Shown here piece by piece: positions 8,069-14,604 of a stretch of DNA of 29,290 bases. The position numbers and the translations under genes were made by a program. Under the pieces are notes generated by a model that was not told where the DNA came from, ran no database searches, and saw only the letters and a list, made by a program, of their open reading frames with translations. The stretch lies in contig DVGT01000049.1 in assembly GCA_018712555.1 (NCBI GenBank), forward strand, positions 1 to 29,290, written 5' to 3'. Origin of the DNA: Faecimorpha stercoravium (GTDB lineage Bacteria; Bacillota; Clostridia; Lachnospirales; Bianqueaceae). The number at the start of each line of letters is the position of its first letter. Position 1 is the stretch's first letter.

Positions 8069-9366
8069 AGAATATCAATGTATTCGCCAGCCAGGGCCTT
8101 ATTCATGCTTCGAACGGCACAGAATTTACCGCACATGGAACAGGAGTCTTCCTGTTCCGGACTCCGGCTGTCACGAATGGCCTTCGCGGTTTCCGGATCC
8201 AGAGCGCAGGCCCACTGGGCATCCCAATCGAATTTCTGACGAGCCTCGGACATCCGGTCGTCGATATCTCGTGCATGTGGTACACCCTTAGCGATATCCG
8301 CTGCGTGCGCCGCGATTTTAGAAGCGATAATGCCCTGCTTGACATCTTCCAGATTGGGCAGCGCCAGGTGTTCAGCGGGCGTCACATAGCAGAGGAAGGA
8401 AGCGCCGCTCATAGCCGCTACAGCACCACCGATCGCGGCCGTGATGTGATCATATCCGGGAGCGATATCGGTTACCAGAGGGCCCAATACATAGAAAGGC
8501 GCTCCCATGCAAAGGGTTTGCTGGATCTTCATGTTGGCGGCAATCTGATCCAGAGGCATATGACCGGGCCCTTCTACCATGACCTGCACATCCTTTTCCC
8601 AGGCCCGCTTTGTCAGTTCTCCCAGACGAACCAGCTCTTCGATCTGGCAGACATCAGAAGCATCCGCCAGGCATCCGGGACGGCAGGCATCTCCTAAAGA
8701 GATGGTGACATCATGCTCGCGGCAGATTTCCAGGATCTCATCATAATATTCATAGAAAGGATTTTCCTGCCCTGTCATACTCATCCAGGCAAAGATCAGA
8801 GAACCGCCGCGGGATACGATATTCATCTTGCGCTTGTGGGAACGGATCTGATCGATGGTCTTTCGTGTGATGCCACAGTGCAGTGTTACGAAATCCACGC
8901 CGTCTTCCGCGTGTAAGCGAATCACGTCGATAAAATCTTTCGCGCTCAAGGTGGCCAGGTCGCGTTTATAATGAATGACAGCATCATATACGGGCACAGT
9001 CCCGATGATAGCAGGGCACTCGGATGTGAGTTTTCGGCGGAAGGGAGCGGTATCGCCATGGGAGGACAGATCCATGATCGCCTCGGCGCCCATGTGGACC
9101 GCGGCCATGACCTTTTTCATTTCTTCGTCATAATCTCGACAATCGCGGGAAACTCCCAGGTTGACATTGATTTTGGTACGCAGCATGGAACCGATGCCCT
9201 GCGGATCCAGACAGGTATGCTTATGGTTGGCACAGATGACCACCTGTCCCTTGGCAACCAGATCGCGGATCTCTTCGCCGGTGCGGTATTCCTTCTGGGC
9301 TACGGCCTCCATCTGGGGCGTGATGATACCCAGACGGGCTGCCTGCATTTGTGTAGAATAATTCAT
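8065..9366 (-). CDS. thiC: Phosphomethylpyrimidine synthase, radical SAM
   Basis: 433 residues, ATG 9366 with a consensus AGGAGG. ThiC converts aminoimidazole ribotide to HMP-phosphate using a [4Fe-4S] cluster and S-adenosylmethionine. The protein shows LGVSRDCRDYDEE, MDLSSHGD, VYDAV, DFVTLHCGIT, SRGGSL, DACRPGCLADASD, VMVEGPGHMPLDQI, DIAPGYDHITAAIGGA, and the C-terminal cluster motif CSMCGKFC. It lacks the long N-terminal extension of proteobacterial ThiC, as is usual in anaerobic Firmicutes. It is the first gene of the operon, controlled by the upstream TPP riboswitch and terminator. Confidence 0.98.
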   Translation of the reverse strand: MNYSTQMQAARLGIITPQMEAVAQKEYRTGEEIRDLVAKGQVVICANHKHTCLDPQGIGSMLRTKINVNLGVSRDCRDYDEEMKKVMAAVHMGAEAIMDLSSHGDTAPFRRKLTSECPAIIGTVPVYDAVIHYKRDLATLSAKDFIDVIRLHAEDGVDFVTLHCGITRKTIDQIRSHKRKMNIVSRGGSLIFAWMSMTGQENPFYEYYDEILEICREHDVTISLGDACRPGCLADASDVCQIEELVRLGELTKRAWEKDVQVMVEGPGHMPLDQIAANMKIQQTLCMGAPFYVLGPLVTDIAPGYDHITAAIGGAVAAMSGASFLCYVTPAEHLALPNLEDVKQGIIASKIAAHAADIAKGVPHARDIDDRMSEARQKFDWDAQWACALDPETAKAIRDSRSPEQEDSCSMCGKFCAVRSMNKALAGEYIDIL

Positions 9367-9421
9367 GTAAAAACCTCCTGTTGATCATGGATACATGGAT
9401 GCCGCAGGAGGTCGCAAAGAT

Positions 9422-9456
9422 AAAAAAGGCCACGCGACCGGATAGGTCACGTGGCT
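9422..9456 (-). terminator. Riboswitch-controlled intrinsic terminator of the thi operon
   Basis: On the minus strand, GCCACGTGACC pairs with GGTCGCGTGGC (one G-U pair) around a 5-base loop and is followed by CTTTTTTATC. It lies between the TPP aptamer and the thiC ribosome binding site, so TPP binding most likely causes premature transcription termination. Confidence 0.9.
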
Positions 9457-9485
9457 CTGTATATAGAACAGATCCATCTTGTCAT

Positions 9486-9576
9486 CTCCCTACGCCGGCA
9501 TTACCCGTATCAGGTTCAAGGGTACCGACCGCTCTATTACGGTCATCTCAGCCGGGAAAACCCAGCGCCCCTGTCG
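9486..9576 (-). promoter_or_regulatory. TPP riboswitch (THI element)
   Basis: On the minus strand the aptamer starts with ACAGGGGCGCTGG, contains the core GGCTGAGATGACC, and then ACCCTTGAACCTGAT, GGGTAATGCCGGCGTAGGGA. These are the near-invariant blocks of the THI box. A terminator follows about 30 bases downstream, giving a classical OFF switch for thiCMEWD. Confidence 0.97.
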
Positions 9577-9582
9577 TTCTTT

Positions 9583-9611
9583 ATCGTAGCACAGAGTGGG
9601 CAGAAAGTCAA
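9583..9611 (-). promoter_or_regulatory. Promoter of the thi operon
   Basis: On the minus strand, TTGACT (9606-9611), a 17-base spacer and TACGAT (9583-9588). The expected transcript start lies a few bases before the TPP aptamer. Confidence 0.8.
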
Positions 9612-9650
9612 TGGCTCACATTTACTTTGGAGGGAAAAGATGGTACAATA

Positions 9651-9842
9651 GGCGTGGCTTGCCATGCATCTGGCTCTGAGTGACTGAGCCACGCCGCGAG
9701 TTTGCCGCCAAAGGGCGTCAAACTCCGACAGGAGAGCGAGACCGGGGGCGTGGCTTGCCATGCATCTGGCTCTGAGCGATTGAGCCACGCCGTGAGTTTG
9801 CCGCCAAATGATGGAAAATTCTGACAAGAAGGAGATAGACCT
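9651..9842 (+). repeat. Two-copy 96-bp tandem repeat upstream of the radical SAM gene
   Basis: Copies are 9651-9746 and 9747-9842. The first 62 bases are almost identical (9651-9712 and 9747-9808); the last 34 have diverged. The second copy ends exactly before ATG 9843, so its tail supplies the ribosome binding site GAAGGAG. Each copy carries an outer inverted repeat GGCGTGGCT/AGCCACGCC and a competing inner TGGCTC/GAGCCA, so alternative hairpins can form in the leader RNA. Short open frames across it on both strands look incidental. Confidence 0.85.
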
Positions 9843-10946
9843 ATGATTCCCGCATTATACGTTATGATCAAACCCGTTTCCGGAAGCTGTAATCTTCGTT
9901 GTACCTATTGTTTTTATGCAGATGAGATGCATCATCGTGAAGTGGCTTCCTATGGCCGTATGGAAGAAAAAACCATGGAAACGCTGATTCGCCGGTCTCT
10001 TGCACAGGCAGAACACCAGATGACGTTTGCGTTTCAGGGCGGGGAACCGACGCTGGCCGGATTATCTTTTTATAGACAGTTTGTGGCCTGTGCAGAAAAG
10101 TATAGAAAACCCGGACAGCGGATCCAGTATGCGCTGCAAACCAATGGCATATGTATTGATGAGGAGTGGGCGCAGTTCTTGGCAGAACATCATTTCCTGG
10201 TAGGGCTCTCCTTGGATGGCCCCAGAAAACTGCATGATCATTATCGTCTGCGTCCTGAGGGAGACGGCAGTTTTCAGCGCGTGATGCTCGCAGCCAAGAT
10301 TCTGCGCCAGTACCGTGTGGATGTCAATGTGCTGACGGTTGTGACAGCCTATAACGCACCTCGCATTCAAACGATATACACGTTTTTTCACGAGAATCAT
10401 CTGGATTATCAGCAGTATATTCCCTGTATTGACCCCTTTGGAGGCACCAAGGGAGAGCAGCCCTATTCTCTCAGCGGCAGGGCCTACGGTCAGTTTCTAT
10501 GCGACCTGTTCGATCTGTGGTATGAAGATATCACGCATGGGCGTTTTATCTATATTCGCATGTTCGAGAATCTGGTGGGCATGCTGCGGGGATATCCGCC
10601 GGAGAGCTGCGACATGGGCGGATGCTGCAGTCCGCAGTACGTAGTAGAGGCAGATGGCAGCGTGTATCCCTGTGATTTCTATGTGTTGGATGAGTGGCGA
10701 TTAGGGAATATCTGCCAAAACACCTATGAGGAACTCGATCAAAAACGGGCGGAGCTGCGTTTTATAGAACCCTCTATGGAACATCCGGCGCAGTGTGAGA
10801 GCTGCCGGTGGCATGGTCTGTGCCGAAATGGCTGCCGCAGGGATCGTCTGCCGCAGAGCGATGGAGGGCTTGGAACCAACGTATATTGTGAGGGATTTCA
10901 ACGGTTTTACGAGCATGCTTATGCAAGATTGCTGCAGTTAGCATGA
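9843..10946 (+). CDS. Anaerobic sulfatase-maturating-type radical SAM/SPASM enzyme
   Basis: 367 residues, with AAGGAG 8 bases before ATG 9843. The N-terminal radical SAM cluster motif is CNLRCTYC (Cys16, Cys20, Cys23), followed by FAFQGGEPTLAG, LQTNG and GLSLDGP. The C-terminal half carries the SPASM cysteines (ESCDMGGCCSPQ, SVYPCDFY, CESCRWHGLCRNGCRRD, VYCEGF) that hold two auxiliary [4Fe-4S] clusters. This layout matches anSME, which oxidises an active-site Cys or Ser of sulfatases to formylglycine. No sulfatase is encoded in the window, so the partner is unknown and a peptide-modifying role is not excluded. Its 3' end overlaps the convergent pseudouridine synthase by 28 bases. Confidence 0.88.
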   Translation: MIPALYVMIKPVSGSCNLRCTYCFYADEMHHREVASYGRMEEKTMETLIRRSLAQAEHQMTFAFQGGEPTLAGLSFYRQFVACAEKYRKPGQRIQYALQTNGICIDEEWAQFLAEHHFLVGLSLDGPRKLHDHYRLRPEGDGSFQRVMLAAKILRQYRVDVNVLTVVTAYNAPRIQTIYTFFHENHLDYQQYIPCIDPFGGTKGEQPYSLSGRAYGQFLCDLFDLWYEDITHGRFIYIRMFENLVGMLRGYPPESCDMGGCCSPQYVVEADGSVYPCDFYVLDEWRLGNICQNTYEELDQKRAELRFIEPSMEHPAQCESCRWHGLCRNGCRRDRLPQSDGGLGTNVYCEGFQRFYEHAYARLLQLA

Positions 10947-11830
10947 GGCAGAATCCGTTGCATATCCTCGGGCAGGGGATCGGTGAAGACCAGAGATTTT
11001 CCGGTGATGGGATGCTGAAAGGCCATGCGGTAGGAATGCAGCGCCTGCCGATGAATCCATTCATAGTCCGGGTTATACAGATAATCCCCCACAAGAGGAA
11101 AACCGAGATATTGCAAGTGAACGCGGATCTGATGGGTACGGCCCGTCTCCAGGAGAAGCTGGAGCAGGCTGTGTCCATTTTCTTCTGCCAGTACACGAAA
11201 ATGTGTCACAGCGGTTTCGCCACATGCGAAATCCACGGTTCGCTCGATGATAGAGCCGGGCTTGCGTCCCAGCGGTGCGCGAATGGTTCCGCTGGTTTCA
11301 GTCAGATGCCCCCGTACGATTCCCAGGTATTCACGGTGAATTTCTTTGCGTGCGGTCCGCTCGGAGAGAATGCTGGCACACAGCATATTTTTGGCCACAA
11401 TCGTGAGCCCAGAGGTGTCGCGGTCCAGACGGTTGCAGCAGCGGAAGACAAAGGGCTTATTTTGTTGGTCATAATACCACGTCAGCGCGTTTGCCAACGT
11501 ATTATCATTATTATGCATAGAAGGATGAATGGGCATGCCCGCAGGCTTATGGACGACCAGCAGATCCTCGTCTTCATACAAAATGGAGAGGGGGAGAGGG
11601 ACAGGAATAATCCGTTCTGACGATGCTGTTTCATGCAGATGAACGGCCAGTTGCTCGCCGCCCTGAAGGCGATGTGTCAGGAAAACGCTTTGGCCGTCTA
11701 AAAGAACACCATCAGAAAATTTCTTGAGCTGAATCCGTACCTGCCGGGAGAATCCCTGCCTGTGCAAAAACTGCTCTACCAGAAGACCGCCGGCTTCCGC
11801 GGGTATATCATAGGTAAGATAGCGATCCAT
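10919..11830 (-). CDS. RluA-family 23S/tRNA pseudouridine synthase
   Basis: 303 residues, AGAGGGGGG just upstream of ATG 11830. An N-terminal S4-like RNA-binding region (about residues 13-65: EQFLHRQGFSRQVRIQLKK, VFLTHRLQGGEQL) precedes the catalytic domain: ILYEDEDLLVVHKPAGMPIH, the catalytic-Asp motif NRLDRDTSGL, then REYLGIV, LLETGRTHQIRVHLQ and GFPLVGDYLY. This is the RluD/RluC/YtzG-like group that isomerises uridine in rRNA. The exact target position cannot be deduced. Its last 28 bases are antisense to the end of the maturase gene. Confidence 0.92.
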   Translation of the reverse strand: MDRYLTYDIPAEAGGLLVEQFLHRQGFSRQVRIQLKKFSDGVLLDGQSVFLTHRLQGGEQLAVHLHETASSERIIPVPLPLSILYEDEDLLVVHKPAGMPIHPSMHNNDNTLANALTWYYDQQNKPFVFRCCNRLDRDTSGLTIVAKNMLCASILSERTARKEIHREYLGIVRGHLTETSGTIRAPLGRKPGSIIERTVDFACGETAVTHFRVLAEENGHSLLQLLLETGRTHQIRVHLQYLGFPLVGDYLYNPDYEWIHRQALHSYRMAFQHPITGKSLVFTDPLPEDMQRILPHANCSNLA

Positions 11831-11857
11831 GAGTCCCCCCTCTTTCTAATTTCTTAA

Positions 11858-12511
11858 TTATAGTACGCCTTTCAAAACCAGTGCGAAGAACACGCAGGTG
11901 ACCAAAACTACCACTGCGACCAGCACGATGCCGATCTTCTGAGAATGGCCGATATGTCCCGGATCCGCACTCTCGACAAAGCCGGCGCGGCGCAGTGCGG
12001 TGACTACGGGCTTGTACAGCAAGATGGTGATTGTCGCGTTTAATCCGCCTTTTAGCAAATTAAATGGAAGAAATGCAGGCAGCAGCAGTGCTGCGACGGC
12101 TTCCCGAGGATAGCCCATGTAAATCGGGGTAATCAGATAATTCCAGAGCAGCATCACCATAACCATAAGCAGGCAGCCGACCAGGAGCCCTACGACAGCG
12201 CCCATAAGAGTTCTTTTTTTCTTATAGATAAAAGCAGCGGTACAGGCAAAGCTGCAGGTAGAGAGAATGTTCATAAGGCAGCCAATCCAACCGGTGTCGC
12301 TAGCCATGAACATCTCTACGACGGATACGATCAGCGAAATGATGAAGGCGGTCAGCGGGCCGTAGATAAAACCACCAATGGCGATAATCACATCCTTGGC
12401 CTCATAACTCAGAAAGAGGACAATGGGGATTCGTCCGAAGTACATGACCACATACGCGATAGCGCAGAGCATCGCGACCGTTACCAGTTTTTTTGTTGAA
12501 AAGTGCATCAT
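11858..12511 (-). CDS. ribU: Riboflavin ECF-transporter S component
   Basis: 217 residues starting at ATG 12511; a second ATG directly follows at 12508 and has the better spacing from AGGAGG. It is a strongly hydrophobic protein with about six membrane spans. The region FLSYEAKDVIIAIGGFIYGP is typical of RibU, the substrate-binding subunit of the riboflavin energy-coupling-factor transporter. The upstream FMN riboswitch independently supports riboflavin/FMN as the ligand. The ATPase/T module is not in the window and is presumably shared. The C-terminus has an extra basic/soluble stretch and a last membrane segment (about residues 190-214). Single-gene unit. Confidence 0.93.
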   Translation of the reverse strand: MMHFSTKKLVTVAMLCAIAYVVMYFGRIPIVLFLSYEAKDVIIAIGGFIYGPLTAFIISLIVSVVEMFMASDTGWIGCLMNILSTCSFACTAAFIYKKKRTLMGAVVGLLVGCLLMVMVMLLWNYLITPIYMGYPREAVAALLLPAFLPFNLLKGGLNATITILLYKPVVTALRRAGFVESADPGHIGHSQKIGIVLVAVVVLVTCVFFALVLKGVL

Positions 12512-12530
12512 AAAAACCTCCTATATTGAA

Positions 12531-12565
12531 ATAAACATCTGAAGACGGTGTCTGCAGATGTTTAT
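12531..12565 (-). promoter_or_regulatory. Leader hairpin between the FMN aptamer and ribU
   Basis: ATAAACATCTG (12531-12541) and CAGATGTTTAT (12555-12565) form a perfect 11-bp stem ending about 8 bases before the ribU AGGAGG. No good U-run follows, so it is more likely part of a translational expression platform than a terminator. Its loop side contains GTCTTCAG, also present at the 5' edge of the aptamer, so it could pair with the aptamer's closing GAAGA strand. Confidence 0.6.
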
Positions 12566-12590
12566 GAAAGGAAGGTATCTCTCACAATCT

Positions 12591-12704
12591 ATCTTCTCTC
12601 ATCCAGACTATACTGTCGGTTTTGGAATCGCACCAAATCATGACCAAGATTTATGGCCTCGCGGACTATACCGCCGATCGGGAATTGCACCCTGCCCTGA
12701 AGAC
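12591..12704 (-). promoter_or_regulatory. FMN riboswitch (RFN element)
   Basis: On the minus strand: TCTTCAGGGCAGGGTGCAAT, TCCCGATCGGCGGTATAGTC, CGCGAGGCC, then GGTGCGATTCC and ACCGACAGTATAGTCTGGAT, closing with GAGAGAAGAT. These are the conserved blocks of the RFN element. It controls ribU downstream. Confidence 0.97.
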
Positions 12705-12729
12705 ATCCTCTGATTCAAATGTTGTCACT

Positions 12730-12758
12730 ATTATAATGCCGTCCGAGACGAATGTCAA
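12730..12758 (-). promoter_or_regulatory. Consensus promoter of ribU
   Basis: On the minus strand, perfect TTGACA (12753-12758), 17-base spacer, perfect TATAAT (12730-12735). The -35 box contains the TGA stop codon of the upstream AraC-type gene. Confidence 0.9.
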
Positions 12759-13771
12759 GAGCAAGATCCTTCTGCGCTAGTCTGGATTTTGCGGTACTCG
12801 CGTGGCGTCATACCGGACTCCTCTTTAAAGGCTCGCGTGAATTTTCCCTGCGACTCATACCCTACGGCACTCGCGATATCGGCGATCTGACGATCCGTTT
12901 CACGCAATAGTTTCATGGCCGTTTCCATGCGGCATTTTTTCATATAGGTGGCAATCGGCAGGCCATAGACCGCCTTAAATAAAGTTTTCAAAGAGGCGCT
13001 GTTGATCAGGTATTTTTTGGAGAGTTCTTCGATAGTAAAGCGCTTATCGAGATGTGCCATTAAAAAGGAATGAATCTCTCGGATGAGTTCGGTCTGCTGG
13101 GAGACGTATGGAGGCAAATGCGTTGTTGCACGGGGATCCATCTGGGAAAGATAAAGAAGAAGCTCCTGGGTCTTGAGTTTATAATAAGGAAGGCGAAGTG
13201 CCTCCGGCAGATCATAGAGAATGCCCAGGATGGAATCCAGCTGCGGCGCGGCGGGAAGCGCAAAAGGATGTCCGTCACCGCAGAAAGTCTGAATCAGCAT
13301 ATCAGGGTTCCAATCGGCTTCCCGCAGGATTTCCGGGAGTTTTGTGCCTAAGAGTGCGGGATCTATAGTAATCGAAATGCCCTCATAATAACCCAGGGGC
13401 AATGTCATCTGTGAATCGGCACAACAATCCAACGTATGCAGACACAAATCTCCGCTTCCCAGATAGACAGAAATATGATGATGCATGTTCCACCCGATAC
13501 GGCCGCGATGACAATAGTTGATCTCCAATGTGGAATGCTGCGCGGGATGCTGAAAATGTACCTGATCGGCCAGATATTGATGAAAAGCCAACTGAATGCC
13601 TGGAAACAAAGAATATACCTGAATGCGTCCCTTTCCCTCGGTTTTCGTGGAGAAGGAATCGGTGAAATGGCAAAGAAACCGCGTATCATCGGGATACTGA
13701 TGGATCTGAAACGTTCCGGGAGCAATCCCCGATAAGTTTTTTTCACAGGATAAGAGGTAAGTGTCTTTCAT
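12755..13771 (-). CDS. AraC-family transcriptional regulator
   Basis: 338 residues. ATG 13771 overlaps the ArsR gene's stop codon (ATGA), so the two are translationally coupled. The C-terminal ~100 residues form the double helix-turn-helix: FTIEELSKKYLINSASLKTL for the first helix pair and IADIASAVGYESQGKFTRAF for the second, ending GMTPREYRK. The N-terminal ~230 residues are a sensor domain of unrecognised type with several His/Cys (LHTLDCCADSQ, MHHHISVYLG), which could fit a metal or metallophore signal, but that is inference. Such regulators often control uptake or efflux genes nearby. Its 3' end carries the -35 box of ribU. Confidence 0.88.
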   Translation of the reverse strand: MKDTYLLSCEKNLSGIAPGTFQIHQYPDDTRFLCHFTDSFSTKTEGKGRIQVYSLFPGIQLAFHQYLADQVHFQHPAQHSTLEINYCHRGRIGWNMHHHISVYLGSGDLCLHTLDCCADSQMTLPLGYYEGISITIDPALLGTKLPEILREADWNPDMLIQTFCGDGHPFALPAAPQLDSILGILYDLPEALRLPYYKLKTQELLLYLSQMDPRATTHLPPYVSQQTELIREIHSFLMAHLDKRFTIEELSKKYLINSASLKTLFKAVYGLPIATYMKKCRMETAMKLLRETDRQIADIASAVGYESQGKFTRAFKEESGMTPREYRKIQTSAEGSCS

Positions 13772-14163
13772 TGCGGCGCATCCTCTTGCTGGGAAGGCGC
13801 ATCCGGACAGACAATCTCCACCATTTTTTCAATCATATGGTGCAAAAGCTGCGCCTGGTTCGTATCGGCCGCTCGATAATACACCTCTTTGCCAGAGCGT
13901 CTGCTGACGATCAGGCCGCTGCTCTTCAGCTGACGTAGGTGATGCGATACGGCAGGACTCGTCATGCCCACGATGGCCGAGATATTGATGACACATTCTT
14001 CGCAATGGCATAGAAGCCAGAAAATGCGGATACGGCTTCCGTCACAGAGTTGTTTGAAAAGATCGGCAACAATCTGAAAATCGGCGGTTTCCGGCATGTG
14101 TTCCAAAACATGTTCTAAAGAACATTCATGATGATGGGGCAGAGATACATGAGACACACACAT
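13768..14163 (-). CDS. ArsR/SmtB-family metal-sensing repressor
   Basis: 131 residues from ATG 14163. The GAGGAGG lies only 1-2 bases before this ATG, so the in-frame GTG at 14157 (7 bases away) may be the real start. Winged helix-turn-helix: DLFKQLCDGSRIRIFWLL, then INISAIVGMTSPAVSHHLRQ as the recognition helix, and the wing SGLIVSRRSGKEVYYR. Metal-ligand candidates are the N-terminal MCVSH...PHHHEC cluster and CHCEEC in the segment before the recognition helix, resembling the alpha3N-type site of CadC-like sensors. It diverges from the HMA protein and P-type ATPase genes and most likely represses them until Cd, Zn or Pb binds. Confidence 0.9.
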   Translation of the reverse strand: MCVSHVSLPHHHECSLEHVLEHMPETADFQIVADLFKQLCDGSRIRIFWLLCHCEECVINISAIVGMTSPAVSHHLRQLKSSGLIVSRRSGKEVYYRAADTNQAQLLHHMIEKMVEIVCPDAPSQQEDAPQ

Positions 14164-14188
14164 TCCTCCTCGAAAAAAATCTGAGTTT

Positions 14189-14217
14189 ATTCTAGCACAA
14201 ATTTTAGGAGCCGTCTA
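14189..14217 (-). promoter_or_regulatory. Predicted promoter of the arsR-araC operon
   Basis: On the minus strand, TAGACG (14212-14217), 17-base spacer and TAGAAT (14189-14194). The -35 box is weak. Confidence 0.5.
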
Positions 14218-14275
14218 TGGATTTGCCCAAATAGAAATTCTTTTATCCCAAATGGATCAATTCGAGAATACGGGG

Positions 14276-14304
14276 TTGACGAAACAGGAAATAGAGCGTA
14301 TCAT
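14276..14304 (+). promoter_or_regulatory. Promoter of the metal-export operon
   Basis: TTGACG (14276-14281), 17-base spacer, TATCAT (14299-14304). It is followed directly by the inverted repeat at 14312-14329. Confidence 0.7.
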
Positions 14305-14311
14305 ACAGACA

Positions 14312-14329
14312 AACGATTAAACAATCGTT
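14312..14329 (+). promoter_or_regulatory. Probable ArsR-family operator
   Basis: AACGATT (14312-14318) and AATCGTT (14323-14329) form a perfect 7-bp inverted repeat with a 4-base spacer, lying over the expected transcription start. Size, AT-rich character and position fit a SmtB/CadC/CzrA-type operator bound by the divergent repressor. Confidence 0.7.
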
Positions 14330-14361
14330 AAATCATTATGATGAGCAAAGGAGTTTTAGCG

Positions 14362-14580
14362 ATGAAGAAGACATACAAGATCGATGTGGATTGTGCTAAC
14401 TGCGCGAATAAGATGGAAGCGGCTGCTAAGAAAACGGCAGGTGTGAAGGACGCGACGGTCAATTTCATGATGTTAAAGATGAATGTGGAATTTGAAGAAG
14501 GACAGGATCCGAAGGCGGTCATGGAGCAGGTTCGCAAAAACTGTAAAAAGGTGGAGGATGATTGCGAAATCTTCCTGTAA
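14362..14580 (+). CDS. Heavy-metal-associated (HMA) domain metallochaperone
   Basis: 72 residues from ATG 14362, chosen because AAAGGAG lies 8 bases upstream; the ATGs at 14338/14341 have no such site. It is a single ferredoxin-like HMA domain: KTYKIDVDCANCANKMEAA with the metal-binding CxxC (Cys11, Cys14), then VKDATVNFMMLKMNVEF. The C-terminus has a further Cys pair (RKNCKK and DDCEIF). The downstream P-type ATPase lacks its usual N-terminal HMA domain, so this gene appears to supply that domain as a separate protein delivering Zn/Cd (or Cu) to the pump. Confidence 0.88.
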   Translation: MKKTYKIDVDCANCANKMEAAAKKTAGVKDATVNFMMLKMNVEFEEGQDPKAVMEQVRKNCKKVEDDCEIFL

Positions 14581-14604
14581 TGAAAGATCCAAGGAGGGGA
14601 TATC

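Noticed and set aside
9543..9871. Minus-strand ORFs of 94 and 87 codons with internal peptide repeats
   Set aside because: They cross the thi promoter, the TPP aptamer region and the 96-bp duplication. The peptide repeat follows from the DNA repeat and there is no start signal.
10943..11620. 225-codon plus-strand ORF
   Set aside because: Antisense to the pseudouridine synthase, which has complete family motifs; no recognisable domain.
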